The position numbers and the translations under genes are program-made. Of a stretch of DNA of 39,819 nucleotides, positions 9,111 through 19,217 are shown one piece after another (the stretch's first letter is position 1; each line of letters starts with the position of its first letter). The notes beneath the pieces were generated by a model. The model was not told the DNA's origin and ran no database searches. It saw only the letters and a program-made list of their open reading frames with translations. Origin of the DNA: Bacteroidota bacterium (GTDB lineage Bacteria; Bacteroidota; Ignavibacteria; Ignavibacteriales; Melioribacteraceae); NCBI GenBank assembly GCA_018829545.1, contig JAHJTX010000217.1, positions 1 through 39,819 of the forward strand, in the 5' to 3' direction.

Positions 9111-9677
9111 TCACAAATTAGTTTGATCTGCGATAAACGCTTGAAGAGGGTCATCGTACAGCACAAGACAGTTTGCCATGATATCATGAAGCGCCTGCTT
9201 TTTATCCGTGAATGCCGCCATTATGTAGCCTATATTCAAAAGAAGACTTGAAATAATTTTCCCAAAATATCTTCCCGTTGCCTTTGCGAATGAAATGCGA
9301 TTGCCTTCCATATCGGTTACGCGAAGATTCAAAATTATTTTACCAACAGTAGCCTGCTTTGCGGATGATTCCATTAGCGCATAATACAACCATTGGATCA
9401 ATGTCGAAATTACAATCAGAAAGAAAATAAATAACAACAACAGCCCTAGTTCGGCGGGACCGAATTCATCAAATTTAATATGAGAAAAAGTAGAGACTGA
9501 TGAGTATTCCTCGTAATCAAAATCTTTCAAACTATAAAACAAGCGCAGACCAAAAAAAAGAATGAAAGGTAAAATGACAATAAATTGTACGAAGCCAATT
9601 AATATTTGATCGATTATGTGCGCGCCGAATCTTCTCCAAAAACCTGCGTAGATTAATGTTTTTTGTTGAACTTCCAT
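9111..9677 (-). CDS. RDD family membrane protein
   Basis: 188 residues. The N-terminus has AGFWRRFGAHIIDQILIGF, the Arg...Asp motif that names the RDD family. Three or four hydrophobic helices follow (residues about 25-45, 75-100, 145-165), with the family's second signature KQATVGKIILNLRVTDMEGN and RYFGKIIS in between. RDD proteins are inner-membrane proteins of unknown or varied function, with some implicated in cation exchange. It is followed after 6 bp by the lipoprotein gene. Confidence 0.85.
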   Translation of the reverse strand: MEVQQKTLIYAGFWRRFGAHIIDQILIGFVQFIVILPFILFFGLRLFYSLKDFDYEEYSSVSTFSHIKFDEFGPAELGLLLLFIFFLIVISTLIQWLYYALMESSAKQATVGKIILNLRVTDMEGNRISFAKATGRYFGKIISSLLLNIGYIMAAFTDKKQALHDIMANCLVLYDDPLQAFIADQTNL

Positions 9678-9790
9678 TTCCGTTCCCGATTTTGAAATGA
9701 ATATAAAAATTTATTGATTGATTTTAAAATAGAGAATTATTGTTTGAAAATTCCTCTTATCAAAATCGGCAATATTATTTTAATCATCAA

Positions 9791-11164
9791 TTATACATTA
9801 AGTGAAATTGAGTTTGAATTTTCTGCATTATACAATTTTACTTTCGGAAATCTTGATAGAATTTCGTACCCGAATTTATCTTTTGATTCATAATCGCCGT
9901 GAATCAAAATAATTTTCGAAGGTTTCAAATCATCTATAAAATTGAGTAATTCCGTTTTTGAGGAGTGCGAAGGGAAGTGAAATTTTTTAACATCACAGTT
10001 AACTTTTACAGGAGTTCCGTTTTGAACAACTATCTTATCTCCTTTATTTGCAGCGCTAATCGGATATCCAGTGCTTTCGGGATCGATATAACCGACAATC
10101 CACACGGCAAATTTTTTCTGTTTCAGCCAAAATTTTGCCATCCGCAAAGAAGCTGTTCCTTCAATCATCATTCCGCTTGTTGCTAATACTATTCCTGGTT
10201 TTCTTATAAAATGCGAAAGGTCTTCGATCTCCAAATAGTTTTCCTGAGGAATATCGTGAAGATTAAGATTTTCATAATTCCTTTTAACAAGATATTTATT
10301 AGTATCGTATATTCTTGAAATTCTTCTCCCAATGCCGCCGGTATAAATAGTTGTTTCTACGAGTTTACATTTTTGCATCAGTGAGTAAATTAAAGAAAGC
10401 ATTTCCTGATATTTGCCCAATCCAAAAACGGGAATAAGAACCGATCCACCATTATTCAAAACATTGTTAGTTTCCCAAGTAAATCTTTTTATTTCATCCA
10501 GTCTGTTCGGGATTAACGTATCCTCCAAATAGCCATAAGTAGATTCGGTAATCAGCAGGTCGGCGTTAATACCAAAAACAGCCGCGCCTTTCAGAATCGA
10601 TTGACTGCCCAATTTAATATCGCCGGTGTAAAGAATAATTCTGCCGTTGTATTTAATCTCAATCAAAGACGAACCTAAAATATGACCGGCATCGTGAAAT
10701 GTGACTGAGATAGAATTTTGATTTTTATGAGCTAAGCCTCTAAGAGAGATCTCTTCTTCATAATCAAAAGTGCGCACGCTTTTGAGCATTAATTCCAGCT
10801 CGTCGTGGGTATAAAGCAAATCCTGGTTGTTTTCGCTTAGCTGTGCTTTAAGAATTTTTGCGGCGTTGTTTAATGTTACCATGCTTATTTCAACCGTTTG
10901 AACAGTCGAATAAATTTTAACATGCGGGAACTGTTTTACAAAATATGGTAAAGCTCCGATGTGATCTTGATGGGCGTGAGAGATAAACACTGCATCAACG
11001 GGATGATTTTTTAATAAGTTGAAATTCGGGAGTGAATCGAAGCCGGATTTACGAGGATGGATTCCGCAATCCAATAGAATGCCAGTGCCGTCAATGTTGA
11101 GATAAAAACAGCTTGCGCCGATTTCACTTGCACCTCCGAGAGGTAGAAAAAATAAATCAAACAA
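9791..11164 (-). CDS. MBL-fold beta-CASP RNase-like protein (CPSF73/RNase J type)
   Basis: 457 residues. The metallo-beta-lactamase core is complete: HAHQDH at 63-68, an HDAGHILGSS motif and a YTGDIK segment for zinc coordination. The beta-CASP insertion and RNA-specificity part follow, with PVFGLGKYQEML, GIVLATSGMM, FHFPSHSSKTEL and a closing KIILIHGD. This organisation is that of the CPSF73/Ysh1-like exo/endonucleases of the RNA-specificity MBL family, which process or degrade RNA. It is shorter than canonical RNase J (~550) and lacks that enzyme's C-terminal domain. It sits 14 bp downstream of the BrkB-type gene and is the last gene of a purL-brkB-MBL run. Confidence 0.88.
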   Translation of the reverse strand: MFDLFFLPLGGASEIGASCFYLNIDGTGILLDCGIHPRKSGFDSLPNFNLLKNHPVDAVFISHAHQDHIGALPYFVKQFPHVKIYSTVQTVEISMVTLNNAAKILKAQLSENNQDLLYTHDELELMLKSVRTFDYEEEISLRGLAHKNQNSISVTFHDAGHILGSSLIEIKYNGRIILYTGDIKLGSQSILKGAAVFGINADLLITESTYGYLEDTLIPNRLDEIKRFTWETNNVLNNGGSVLIPVFGLGKYQEMLSLIYSLMQKCKLVETTIYTGGIGRRISRIYDTNKYLVKRNYENLNLHDIPQENYLEIEDLSHFIRKPGIVLATSGMMIEGTASLRMAKFWLKQKKFAVWIVGYIDPESTGYPISAANKGDKIVVQNGTPVKVNCDVKKFHFPSHSSKTELLNFIDDLKPSKIILIHGDYESKDKFGYEILSRFPKVKLYNAENSNSISLNV

Positions 11165-11178
11165 TCTTTTGCATAATT

Positions 11179-12180
11179 TTATTTATGATCGATTCCATTT
11201 GAAGAATTGCCGCCGCTACTATTTTTAGAGGAATTTCCGTTGCCGTTTTGTTTTTCCTCTAGCAGCATATTTTTCTGCAAAATCCTTTCTCTGTATAGTT
11301 GACCGATTTCTGCGGCTAAGATAAATACACAAGAAGAATAAAAAATCCAGAATGCAACTACTGCAATAAAAATGAATGCGCCGTAAATTTTATTCATCGC
11401 AAGAAAATGGGAAACATAATATCCAAAAATGCTACGAGCAATCTCCCACAAAATAGTCGCCCAAAATGCCGCTAGAAACGGTACTTTCTTTCCCAGTTTA
11501 TCGTAAGGAATAAGGGAATAAAAAACAAAAAACATTGCGAACATAATCAGCAGCGAAACAACGGATAGAATAATATCCATAAAATCGCTTAGTCTAAAGA
11601 AGAATAAAAATTCGGAATGTTCCGCAGAACTAACAAGAAAATTAATTGTGGGGATAATATATGTTCCAAGAACAATTAAAATCAGCAATAGAATCACCAT
11701 CCCGAAATCACGGAGAATTCCTATCAATGCGTGCTTTTCTTCCTGCACTCCAAAGACTCTATTTAAAATCGTACGCAGACTGCTGAACAGCCATGTGGAA
11801 GTAAACAGCAATCCGAATGCGCCGATGTATGCGGCAGTGGTTTTATACTGAACAACTTCCGGCACACGCGAAAGAAGAAATTCCTTCATATACTCTGCAT
11901 ATTTGGGGTAAGGAATTAGATTTGATATCACATAGTTTATCTGTTCCTCGATTGTCGTAGTATCAATAATATTCCCGAGTACAGAAAAAACTATTAGTAT
12001 AATCGGGATAATACTAATGAATAATGAATATGCAACACCTGCGCCGGAAAGGAAAATGTGGTGTTCGTCTGTGCGGTGATATATCCCCACAAAATAATGC
12101 CTGAAAAATTCAAGTATTTTTCTGAATTTTGGAACGGATATATATTGGGTGATTTTTCTAAATAATTTAAATCGTGACAT
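11179..12180 (-). CDS. YihY/BrkB family inner-membrane protein
   Basis: 333 residues with about six hydrophobic helices. Family signatures include the N-terminal [23 protein letters not shown], a central [16 protein letters not shown] and [23 protein letters not shown]. The C-terminal ~25 residues are a hydrophilic Asn/Ser/Gly tail. The family was once annotated as RNase BN; that activity is now assigned elsewhere and the function is unknown. Its start overlaps the purL stop by 14 bp, suggesting translational coupling. Confidence 0.88.
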   Translation of the reverse strand: MSRFKLFRKITQYISVPKFRKILEFFRHYFVGIYHRTDEHHIFLSGAGVAYSLFISIIPIILIVFSVLGNIIDTTTIEEQINYVISNLIPYPKYAEYMKEFLLSRVPEVVQYKTTAAYIGAFGLLFTSTWLFSSLRTILNRVFGVQEEKHALIGILRDFGMVILLLILIVLGTYIIPTINFLVSSAEHSEFLFFFRLSDFMDIILSVVSLLIMFAMFFVFYSLIPYDKLGKKVPFLAAFWATILWEIARSIFGYYVSHFLAMNKIYGAFIFIAVVAFWIFYSSCVFILAAEIGQLYRERILQKNMLLEEKQNGNGNSSKNSSGGNSSNGIDHK

Positions 12181-14395
12181 TCATTCTCTTGGAAATTGTA
12201 TTGTAATAAATTTCGATCAGCCGCTTTGTGGAAAAATCGAACTGATCATTTATCTTCAACGAATTCCCTCCTGTTCTGCCTGCAGCAAAAAATGCAACTT
12301 TACTGCGCGCAGCTATTTCTTCAAAACTATTTCTGTCCTCGGGTGAAACTGAAACAATTATCCGCGATTGCGATTCGGAGAAAAAAGTAAAATCCGCTCT
12401 CTGTTTTATCGGAATTTTTAGTTCGGCTCCAATTGGATGATCGAGGTTTAGAATACAGCATTCCGCAAGCGCACATGCTAATCCTCCTTCAGAAATATCA
12501 TGCGCCGAATTTATAACCTTACTGCCGATAAGCTCTAATACAAGTGTGTGTAAATCCTTTTCTATCTGCATATCCATTTTTGGTGAATCGCCTTTAACAA
12601 GTCCGTGTACAATTTTAAGATATTCGCTTCCGCCGATTTCATCTCTATCTTCTCCGAGAATAAAAATATAGTCTCCCTCGTTTTTAAAATAAGATGTGGT
12701 GATGTTTTCAATATCTTCAATTAATCCTATCATGCCGATTACGGGCGTTGGGTAAACTGCATTTATCGGGCTTTCATTGTAGAAGCTTACATTGCCTCCC
12801 GTAACCGGAGTATCAAAAAATCTGCATGCATCTCCCATGCCTTCAACTGCTTTTTGGAAATTCCAATACATTTCAGGTTTGTACGGATTCCCGAAATTAA
12901 GGCAGTTGGTAATTGCAAGCGGCACAGCTCCGGAACAAACGATATTTCTTGCAGCTTCCGCAACGGCAATTTTAGTTCCCTCGTATGGATTTAAGTAGAC
13001 ATATCTTCCATTGCAATCCGTTGTTGCGCTGATTGCTTTGTTGGTGCCTTTTATATAAATAACAGAAGCATCGCAACCCGGACCAACAATTGTGTTCGTC
13101 CTAACCATTGAATCGTATTGCTCATAAACCCATCTTTTCGAAACTATATTAGGCGAAGAAAAAACTTGTGCAAACGCTTCGCTAATGCATTCCGGTTCGG
13201 GAAGATCGAGTGCATTAAATTCACGAAGCTCTTTTAAATATTCCGGTTCTTTTGTTTCTCTGTGGTAGACCGGCGCTCCGCCGCCCAATACTAAATCGTA
13301 TGGAGCTATCTCAACTTGCTTTTCACCATTCTGAAAAATTGTTATTAATTTGTCATCGGTAACATGACCAATATACTCGCAATTTAAATCCCATTTTAGA
13401 AATGTATCCTTTACGTTTTGCTCGAATTCCTTTTTGGTTACAACAAGCATACGTTCTTGGCTTTCACTGAGCATAATTTCGTAAGCGCTCATTCCTTCTT
13501 CGCGAAGCGGAACTTTGTCAAGATTAATAAACATGCCGGAATCGCCTTTTGCGCTCATCTCGGAAGTTGAGCAAGAAATTCCAGCAGCTCCCATATCTTG
13601 AATACCGATTATCCAATCATTTTTAATAATCTCTAATGTAGCTTCGAGTAAAAGTTTTTCCGTAAATGGGTCTCCAACTTGAACCGAAGGACGTTTTGAT
13701 TCGGATTCTTCGGATATTTCTTCTGATGCAAAAGTAGCTCCGTGAATTCCGTCTCTTCCTGTAGAAGACCCGACAATCATAACAGGATTACCTTTTCCTT
13801 TTGCAGTTGCCGAAGCTGTTCTATCTTTTTGTACAATTCCTATTGCCATGGCATTAACAAGTGGATTATCCGTATAAGAATCGTCAAAAAAAACTTCGCC
13901 GCCAACTGTTGGAACGCCGAAGCAGTTTCCGTAATCAGCTATTCCTTCAACTACGTGTTCAAAAAGAAAACGTGTTCGCGGATCTTTAAGCGAGCCGAAA
14001 CGGAGTGAATTTAACACGGCAATGGGTCTCGCGCCCATAGTGAATATATCGCGTAGAATTCCGCCGACTCCGGTAGCGGCGCCTTGATATGGCTCAACAG
14101 CGGAAGGATGATTATGACTTTCTATTTTAAATGCTACGGCTAAACCGTCGCCAATATCAACCAAACCCGCATTCTCTTCTCCGGCGCCTACCAATAATCT
14201 GCCGCCTTCACGGGGAAGCGTTTTAAGCAGAGCAATTGAATTTTTATAGCTGCAGTGCTCACTCCACATCACGCTAAAAATTCCAAGTTCAGTAAAATTA
14301 GGAACGCGTCCCAATTTTTGGCAAATCAGTTCGAACTCTTCTTCTGTTAGTCCATGTTCTTTTGCAAGCTGTATATCAACTGCTGGTTCAATCAT
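12167..14395 (-). CDS. purL: Phosphoribosylformylglycinamidine synthase subunit PurL
   Basis: 742 residues, the size of the small PurL that works with separate PurS and PurQ subunits. It converts FGAR to FGAM in purine synthesis using ATP and ammonia from PurQ. Visible signatures include SEHCSYKNS near the N-terminus, [21 protein letters not shown] with the catalytic His, [31 protein letters not shown], and in the second half [28 protein letters not shown] and [10 protein letters not shown]. purS and purQ are not in this window. It heads a run with brkB and the beta-CASP gene. Confidence 0.97.
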   Translation of the reverse strand: MIEPAVDIQLAKEHGLTEEEFELICQKLGRVPNFTELGIFSVMWSEHCSYKNSIALLKTLPREGGRLLVGAGEENAGLVDIGDGLAVAFKIESHNHPSAVEPYQGAATGVGGILRDIFTMGARPIAVLNSLRFGSLKDPRTRFLFEHVVEGIADYGNCFGVPTVGGEVFFDDSYTDNPLVNAMAIGIVQKDRTASATAKGKGNPVMIVGSSTGRDGIHGATFASEEISEESESKRPSVQVGDPFTEKLLLEATLEIIKNDWIIGIQDMGAAGISCSTSEMSAKGDSGMFINLDKVPLREEGMSAYEIMLSESQERMLVVTKKEFEQNVKDTFLKWDLNCEYIGHVTDDKLITIFQNGEKQVEIAPYDLVLGGGAPVYHRETKEPEYLKELREFNALDLPEPECISEAFAQVFSSPNIVSKRWVYEQYDSMVRTNTIVGPGCDASVIYIKGTNKAISATTDCNGRYVYLNPYEGTKIAVAEAARNIVCSGAVPLAITNCLNFGNPYKPEMYWNFQKAVEGMGDACRFFDTPVTGGNVSFYNESPINAVYPTPVIGMIGLIEDIENITTSYFKNEGDYIFILGEDRDEIGGSEYLKIVHGLVKGDSPKMDMQIEKDLHTLVLELIGSKVINSAHDISEGGLACALAECCILNLDHPIGAELKIPIKQRADFTFFSESQSRIIVSVSPEDRNSFEEIAARSKVAFFAAGRTGGNSLKINDQFDFSTKRLIEIYYNTISKRMNVTI

Positions 14396-14612
14396 TAATA
14401 ATAATGGCGTCTTTTTTTAAGGAAGACAATATAATATAATTTGAAGTGAGAATTCCCGATAAAGTGGATATGCGAAATGTGAAATGTACCTGTAATTATT
14501 ACGGAATAAATTTAGGAATAATTGAAAAACGTCCTTTTGGGCATTTAATAGTATAAAAAAAACAGGTACAATTATTGCTCAATAAATAGTTTCTGTAATA
14601 TTATGGTACGCG
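14396..14612. promoter_or_regulatory. Divergent promoter region with spaced inverted repeat TGTACCTGT/ACAGGTACA
   Basis: This 217-bp gap lies between purL (leftward) and a rightward hypothetical gene. It contains TGTACCTGT at 14485-14493 and its perfect reverse complement ACAGGTACA at 14562-14570, both followed by AATTATT on the plus strand. The arms could be two operator half-sites or a regulator pair, or an RNA stem with a 68-nt loop. Confidence 0.35.
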
Positions 14613-14996
14613 ATGAATCCTAAAGATTTGAACCTGTTGAAAATTGGATTTAACCTGGGAAAGATTTTCACCTCAAAGGATAAGATTAAATATCTTGTAA
14701 ATGCTTGCGGGGAGATTACAAAACTTATCAATTATATTGAGCAGCCTAGAGAATTTCCCTTGAAATTCCTTGCAAATGAAACAGTCCTAAAACTTGATGC
14801 TAATCCTTATGCCTTCTTAGTAAAAGAGATAATTGTTGAACTGGAAAAAAGGGCGGAAGAAGACGAGCATATCACCGAAGAAATGATTCATGCGGAGCTC
14901 GAAAAAAAATCAACTGAGTACAATATTTTATTAAAGCAGTTAGCAGCGGAGATACTAAAATTAAAAAATTTGGGTTTGTCTGTTACAAAAGCTTGA
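14613..14996 (+). CDS. Hypothetical helical protein
   Basis: 127 residues with no signal peptide or membrane segment. It is charged and predominantly helical by composition, with Leu/Ile heptad-like spacing in the second half (EKRAEEDEHITEEMIHAELEKK is the most charged part). I do not recognise the family. There is no clear ribosome site before the ATG, as is common in this group. It converges on the exonuclease gene with an 11-bp gap and no clear terminator between them. Confidence 0.6.
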   Translation: MNPKDLNLLKIGFNLGKIFTSKDKIKYLVNACGEITKLINYIEQPREFPLKFLANETVLKLDANPYAFLVKEIIVELEKRAEEDEHITEEMIHAELEKKSTEYNILLKQLAAEILKLKNLGLSVTKA

Positions 14997-15007
14997 TCCA
15001 AAAAAAG

Positions 15008-15697
15008 CTATTCTAAATTCAAATACTCGTTCCAAATCTTGTATAATTTATAAGTGGCTTTTACGTCATCGGCACAATAAATAGCAATTTCTTTGCATCT
15101 TCCGGAGTTAAATAATTCCTTAACATCCATTCCGGAAACACCGTGAGATTTAGGCGAATCTATCCCAAATGCATGGCAGTAAAAATCCAAATTAAATTTT
15201 CTTATCATTCCGTGTAGTGTCAATTGGTCCAGAAGATCGAGATGGCTTTTGGTATCGTATCGATTTTTTATAAAATTCTTCGTCGGTTTAACTTTTAATA
15301 TTGCCGAGCGGAACATTAGGAAAGGTATATCAAACTGCCTGCCGTTAAAGGTAATTAACTGTTTTGCTTTATCCGCATAACTCCAAAATTTTTGTAATAA
15401 CTCTTTTTCATCTATGGATTTGTACGTGATAAGTTTATCCTCGGATTTCCATTCCTCGCTTGGCTCACCGCAGTAAAATACAATTACCTGCTCTGTATCA
15501 ACATTAAGCATTGCTAATGCGGCAACGGACGCCGTAAATGGGTAAAGGCTTAAATATCGGATGGCTTCTTCCCTTTTTAATACCTTATCGTCTTCGCATT
15601 TTTCTTTTTCGGCAAAACGGAGTAAATGTTCTTGCTGCGATTCGGAGAGCGCTTCAAAATCGAATCCCACAGTTTCGATGTCGAATACTAATTTCAT
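15008..15697 (-). CDS. DEDDy-type 3'-5' exonuclease (PolB exonuclease-like)
   Basis: 229 residues with the three exonuclease motifs of the DnaQ-like superfamily: ExoI FDIETVG (Asp6, Glu8), ExoII LITFNGRQFDIPFL and ExoIII EIAIYCADDVKATYKLY with the Tyr-x3-Asp spacing of the DEDDy group. It matches the standalone family annotated as predicted 3'-5' exonuclease related to the PolB exonuclease domain. It probably trims DNA or RNA; the substrate is not evident. It is a single gene between a convergent hypothetical gene and the decayed thioesterase. Confidence 0.85.
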   Translation of the reverse strand: MKLVFDIETVGFDFEALSESQQEHLLRFAEKEKCEDDKVLKREEAIRYLSLYPFTASVAALAMLNVDTEQVIVFYCGEPSEEWKSEDKLITYKSIDEKELLQKFWSYADKAKQLITFNGRQFDIPFLMFRSAILKVKPTKNFIKNRYDTKSHLDLLDQLTLHGMIRKFNLDFYCHAFGIDSPKSHGVSGMDVKELFNSGRCKEIAIYCADDVKATYKLYKIWNEYLNLE

Positions 15698-15753
15698 AGG
15701 TCCAAATTAGCATTAGATATTCAAATACTCAATAGATTATTTTAAAATCGCAA

Positions 15754-15918
15754 TTATTTTTTTATTTCTACTTCGTCTTCAAATTGATTTACTGCGCTAA
15801 TAAATTCATCCGGCAGATTTACTTTTTTCTTAGTATAAAAATCGATATGCGCTAAAACTTCCGCGTCTTAAGCCAACTTTGCGTCGTCGCTTTTTCTAAA
15901 ACTGAATGCTTGAATCCA
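15754..15918 (-). pseudogene. Remnant of an acyl-CoA thioesterase (4HBT/hot-dog family)
   Basis: Reading minus from 15918 gives WIQAFSFRKSDDAKLA, then a stop (15868-15870), then DAEVLAHIDFYTKKKVNLPD and EFISAVNQFEDEVEIKK ending at a stop at 15754. The pattern of a K-x-DDxKLAxxAEVLAHID-xxTKKxVxLPDEFI run followed by a Gln-Phe-Glu end is that of the C-terminal third of YbgC/FadM-like thioesterases. The in-frame TAA and the loss of the N-terminal two thirds (another stop at 15919, then the end of the aldolase gene) show that it is broken. Assignment is by pattern only. Confidence 0.6.
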
Positions 15919-15929
15919 TTATTCTGAGC

Positions 15930-16961
15930 CTATGCAAATATTTTAAAGAAAATTACTTTTACTTTTTCTATATCATCAAAACTTACATCCATATGAGTAA
16001 CCGCTCTAATTATCCCGAAACCACCAGTACCGAGAATCAAGCCTTCTTCCTTCAGTTTAGACAGCGCATCTTCAACTGTCATAGAAATGGGTCTGAACAT
16101 TAACATATTCGTTTCAACGCTTTCAAGATTAATCTCAACGTTTTGTAGAGTGTCCAAATGCTCAGCTAGGATTCTTGCTTTGTGGTGATCTTCGGCAAGT
16201 CTGTGAATATTATTTTCAAGCGCGTACAAACCAGCAGCGGCAATAATTCCAACCTGTCTCATGCCTCCGCCGATTGCTTTGCGAACGCGGTATGCCTCTT
16301 TGATGAAATCTTTTGTACCTAAAATAATTGATCCGATTGGCGCGCCAAGCCCCTTTGATAAACAGCATGAAAGAGTGTCACAATATTTTGCGTATTCAGA
16401 AAGTGAAATTCCGGTTTTCACCGAAGCGTTCCAAATCCTTGCTCCATCGAGATGTGTATAGAGTTTATACTTATCCGCCAGATTTTTTATCTCGATAATA
16501 TTTTCTATTGGAAAAACCGCCCCGCCCGCAACATTGTGTGTGTTTTCAATCTCGATCACTCTTGTTCGCGGCATGTAGTAAGCGCTTTCGGGACGAATAA
16601 GAGGCTCAATTTGTGCGGGAGTAATAACGCCTCTTGTTCCTTCTACCAAGTTCAACTGAATTCCGCTGAGCATGGCGGGAGCGCCGGATTCGTATTGAAA
16701 TATATGGGCGTGCCTTTCACAAATCACTTCATCGCCGGGATTTGTGAGAACATTCAAACAAATTTGGTTGCCCATTAATCCTGTGGGAACGAATAATGCC
16801 GCCTCCTTTCCGAATAGTTCGGCTGCGTAGGATTCTAATCGGTTGACTGTTGGATCTTCTTTATAAACGTCATCGCCAACTTCCGCAGATGCAATTGCTT
16901 TGCGCATTCCTGCAGAAGGTTTGGTTACTGTGTCGCTGCGTAGGTCAATTACTTTCTTCAT
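15930..16961 (-). CDS. ltaE: Low-specificity L-threonine aldolase
   Basis: 343 residues from the ATG at 16961; the frame is open for 69 more codons upstream but those lie over lnt and look non-coding. PLP-dependent cleavage of L-threonine/allo-threonine to glycine and acetaldehyde is expected. Signatures: IDLRSDTVTKPS at the start, VPTGLMGNQ, the cofactor-stacking His84 in ERHAH, HLDGARIWNA with Asp172, and LSKGLGAPIGS with the Schiff-base Lys203. The start overlaps the lnt stop in an ATGA, so it is translationally coupled and is the last gene of a long operon. Confidence 0.95.
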   Translation of the reverse strand: MKKVIDLRSDTVTKPSAGMRKAIASAEVGDDVYKEDPTVNRLESYAAELFGKEAALFVPTGLMGNQICLNVLTNPGDEVICERHAHIFQYESGAPAMLSGIQLNLVEGTRGVITPAQIEPLIRPESAYYMPRTRVIEIENTHNVAGGAVFPIENIIEIKNLADKYKLYTHLDGARIWNASVKTGISLSEYAKYCDTLSCCLSKGLGAPIGSIILGTKDFIKEAYRVRKAIGGGMRQVGIIAAAGLYALENNIHRLAEDHHKARILAEHLDTLQNVEINLESVETNMLMFRPISMTVEDALSKLKEEGLILGTGGFGIIRAVTHMDVSFDDIEKVKVIFFKIFA

Positions 16962-18613
16962 ATTTTTTTTCTGATTTTGGATTTTATGACTAAATAAACA
17001 TTGGTGAAAATGATTAGTAGAATTGCAGCAACAGATATAAATGGAATCAGCAAAGGATACTTTGTGTAGAATGTTAAAGTGTTGTTTAATTCTGCCTCTA
17101 CAACAAGATATTTCCGGATGAACATAGTTGTGCTTGCGACAGTTCTGCCAAGTGGATCGATTAAACAACTTATTCCACCGTTGGCTGCACGTAATACGCT
17201 GCGCCTATTTTCAACGGCTCTTAGTGCAGAAATTTCTTTGTGCTGGTAAGGACCGCTTGAATTGCCGTACCAACTGTCATTTGTAACCACAGCTAAAATC
17301 TCAGCGCCCTTTTGAACAAACTCCGTACAGAATTCAGGATAAATTGATTCGATGCAAATTACGCCGCCAATATTTGTAAAATCATCTTCGTTTTTAATTT
17401 TAAAAATTGTTGTATCCTCACCTGTGTTCCAACTTGTTATTCCGACATTCCATTTAAAAATATCGCCGAGAAAAGGAAGTTGATCAACAAGAGGCACCTT
17501 TTCTCCAAAAGGCACAAGTTTAATTTTTCCGTATCGCTGAACATCTCTTGATCCCGGAGTGAAGAGCAAAATTGAATTGTACGATGTGTAAAGATAATTT
17601 CCGCTGCCTGTTGGTTTAGCAGTTTCCGGAGCAGTTTCTTTATTGAAATAAAAAGTAGCATCCGGCATTCCGGTAAGTAAACTTATGCCAGCGCTGTCAA
17701 CATAATTAAATATTCGCTCAGCATCTTCTCTTCGTGTTCCGGAAAGAAGATAAACAGGCAAAGCAGTTTCTGGCCAAAGAAGAATATCTGCTCCCTCTGC
17801 TATTGCAGAATCGGACAGGGTAAAATACAGATCAATAATGTTATTCAAATCTCCAAGCTGCCATTTATCCCACGGATTCAAATTCGGCTGAATTAGTCCA
17901 ACCTTTATTTTCTTCGGAGACGCTTCGTAGCTAGACGTTCTATAAATTCCATACACAATAACAAATGTGAAAATAGTAAGCGCCAACGCTGCTGGTCTAA
18001 TCCAATTTTCTTTTTTATAAATACTTAATGCGGTTTTGTAGAAAAGAATATTGATGTGAAGAATTAAAAGCGTTAATCCATGAGCGCCAATAATATCAGC
18101 TATTTGGATAAAAGTATTAAAATATGGAAGTCCGTTTCCAAGTGTAAGCCATGGGAATCTAAAATCCGTAATGCTGTAAAGATATTCATATCCTGCCCAG
18201 TACAGTGGGAAGAGGAACAAACTAATTTTATGGTTAAAAATTTTTCTGCTGAAATAATAGAGAGATGAGGGAATAAGAAAAAGCAGCGGATTAAAAAACA
18301 TCAGCGCTGAGCCGGAAATCATTAAATACGTGTCGGCTTCCTTCGTCCAGCTTCCTACCCAATATAGAGTTATCAAGTTGAAAATAAACATCGCGGCATA
18401 AGTAAATCTATTAATCTCGCTTAAGGATTTTTTTTGTTCAATCACGTAGAAATAAGGAATGAGCGCGATGAACGAGAGAAGAAATAAAGGAATAGGCGGG
18501 AATGATAAACCGAGCAATAAACCCGAAAGCAATCCTAACAATAAATGCTTGCGGTTTCTTTTTGCTTCTTCCGGAGAGGAGTAGTTCATAAATATTTTCA
18601 AGATTTTAATCAC
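16958..18613 (-). CDS. lnt: Apolipoprotein N-acyltransferase
   Basis: 551 residues. It transfers a third acyl chain to the N-terminal cysteine of lipoproteins in the inner membrane. The N-terminal half holds about six helices (starting LLLGLLSGLLLGLSFPP); the nitrilase-like domain follows with the catalytic triad context: Glu in LLWPETALP, Lys in IKLVPFGEKVPL and Cys in GGVICIESIYPEF. A final helix lies near the C-terminus. The chosen start overlaps dedA by 8 bp; a later ATG (MNYSS) 8 codons in is equally possible. The window's several lipoproteins would be its clients. Confidence 0.93.
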   Translation of the reverse strand: MIKILKIFMNYSSPEEAKRNRKHLLLGLLSGLLLGLSFPPIPLFLLSFIALIPYFYVIEQKKSLSEINRFTYAAMFIFNLITLYWVGSWTKEADTYLMISGSALMFFNPLLFLIPSSLYYFSRKIFNHKISLFLFPLYWAGYEYLYSITDFRFPWLTLGNGLPYFNTFIQIADIIGAHGLTLLILHINILFYKTALSIYKKENWIRPAALALTIFTFVIVYGIYRTSSYEASPKKIKVGLIQPNLNPWDKWQLGDLNNIIDLYFTLSDSAIAEGADILLWPETALPVYLLSGTRREDAERIFNYVDSAGISLLTGMPDATFYFNKETAPETAKPTGSGNYLYTSYNSILLFTPGSRDVQRYGKIKLVPFGEKVPLVDQLPFLGDIFKWNVGITSWNTGEDTTIFKIKNEDDFTNIGGVICIESIYPEFCTEFVQKGAEILAVVTNDSWYGNSSGPYQHKEISALRAVENRRSVLRAANGGISCLIDPLGRTVASTTMFIRKYLVVEAELNNTLTFYTKYPLLIPFISVAAILLIIFTNVYLVIKSKIRKKI

Positions 18614-19217
18614 GTTGCTCTTTTTCTTTAAGCTGCCAGCGGATAATAAAAAATATGATTACCAGCAATGTTAAAATCATAATTATCATGGAATACGTTG
18701 ATAAATAATAATCAATCATCTCAACATTATTGCCAAGCAGCATTCCCAAATAAATTATTATTGCATTCCATAAAAAAGCGCTGATGGTGGCAAGAACAAA
18801 TGTTCTCCACAAATCGAGTTCATACAATCCGGAGAAAAAACTCACAAGAGACCTTGTCCCCGGAAGAAATCTGTTAAGCAAAATCAGCTTATATCCGTAT
18901 TTGCTAAACCAGATATCTGTTTTGCTGATACTTTCCTGTGTTATAAATTTCAATTTGCCGCTAAGAACTACCCGCTCGCCAAAAATTTTTCCAACGTAAT
19001 ACATTAAAACAAATCCCAAAGAACTGCCAAAACTTGTGATGAGAAGGATGGGAATGTAACTCAGCGATGTTGAGGCAATTAGCGAAGCTCCAAATACAAC
19101 AACAACATCGCTTGGAGAAGGCGGGAATATATTTTCAATGTAGCAAAAGAAAAAAAGTATTAAGTAGAGAACGATTGGATCTACAGTACTCATATAGTGG
19201 AGGATTTCTTCTAGCAT
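18606..19217 (-). CDS. DedA family membrane protein
   Basis: 203 residues with about five hydrophobic segments. The family landmarks are ENIFPPSPSDVVVVFGASL near the N-terminus, an FGSSLGFVLMYYVGKIFGE stretch and RFLPGTRSLVSFFSG. DedA proteins are inner-membrane transporters; several move undecaprenyl phosphate or other lipids across the membrane. It overlaps ispF by 1 bp upstream and lnt by 8 bp downstream, in a run of genes that touch isoprenoid and lipid metabolism. Confidence 0.92.
   Translation of the reverse strand: MLEEILHYMSTVDPIVLYLILFFFCYIENIFPPSPSDVVVVFGASLIASTSLSYIPILLITSFGSSLGFVLMYYVGKIFGERVVLSGKLKFITQESISKTDIWFSKYGYKLILLNRFLPGTRSLVSFFSGLYELDLWRTFVLATISAFLWNAIIIYLGMLLGNNVEMIDYYLSTYSMIIMILTLLVIIFFIIRWQLKEKEQRD

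Noticed and set aside
9686-9769. Inverted repeat CCGATTTTG/CAAAATCGG between the RDD and beta-CASP genes
   Set aside because: The arms are 66 bp apart, AT-rich and without T run; too weak to call a terminator or operator.
16962-17168. N-terminal extension of the threonine aldolase
   Set aside because: The 69 extra codons overlap lnt, are Cys/His-rich and unlike any aldolase; the ATG at 16961 fits the family start and an ATGA coupling.
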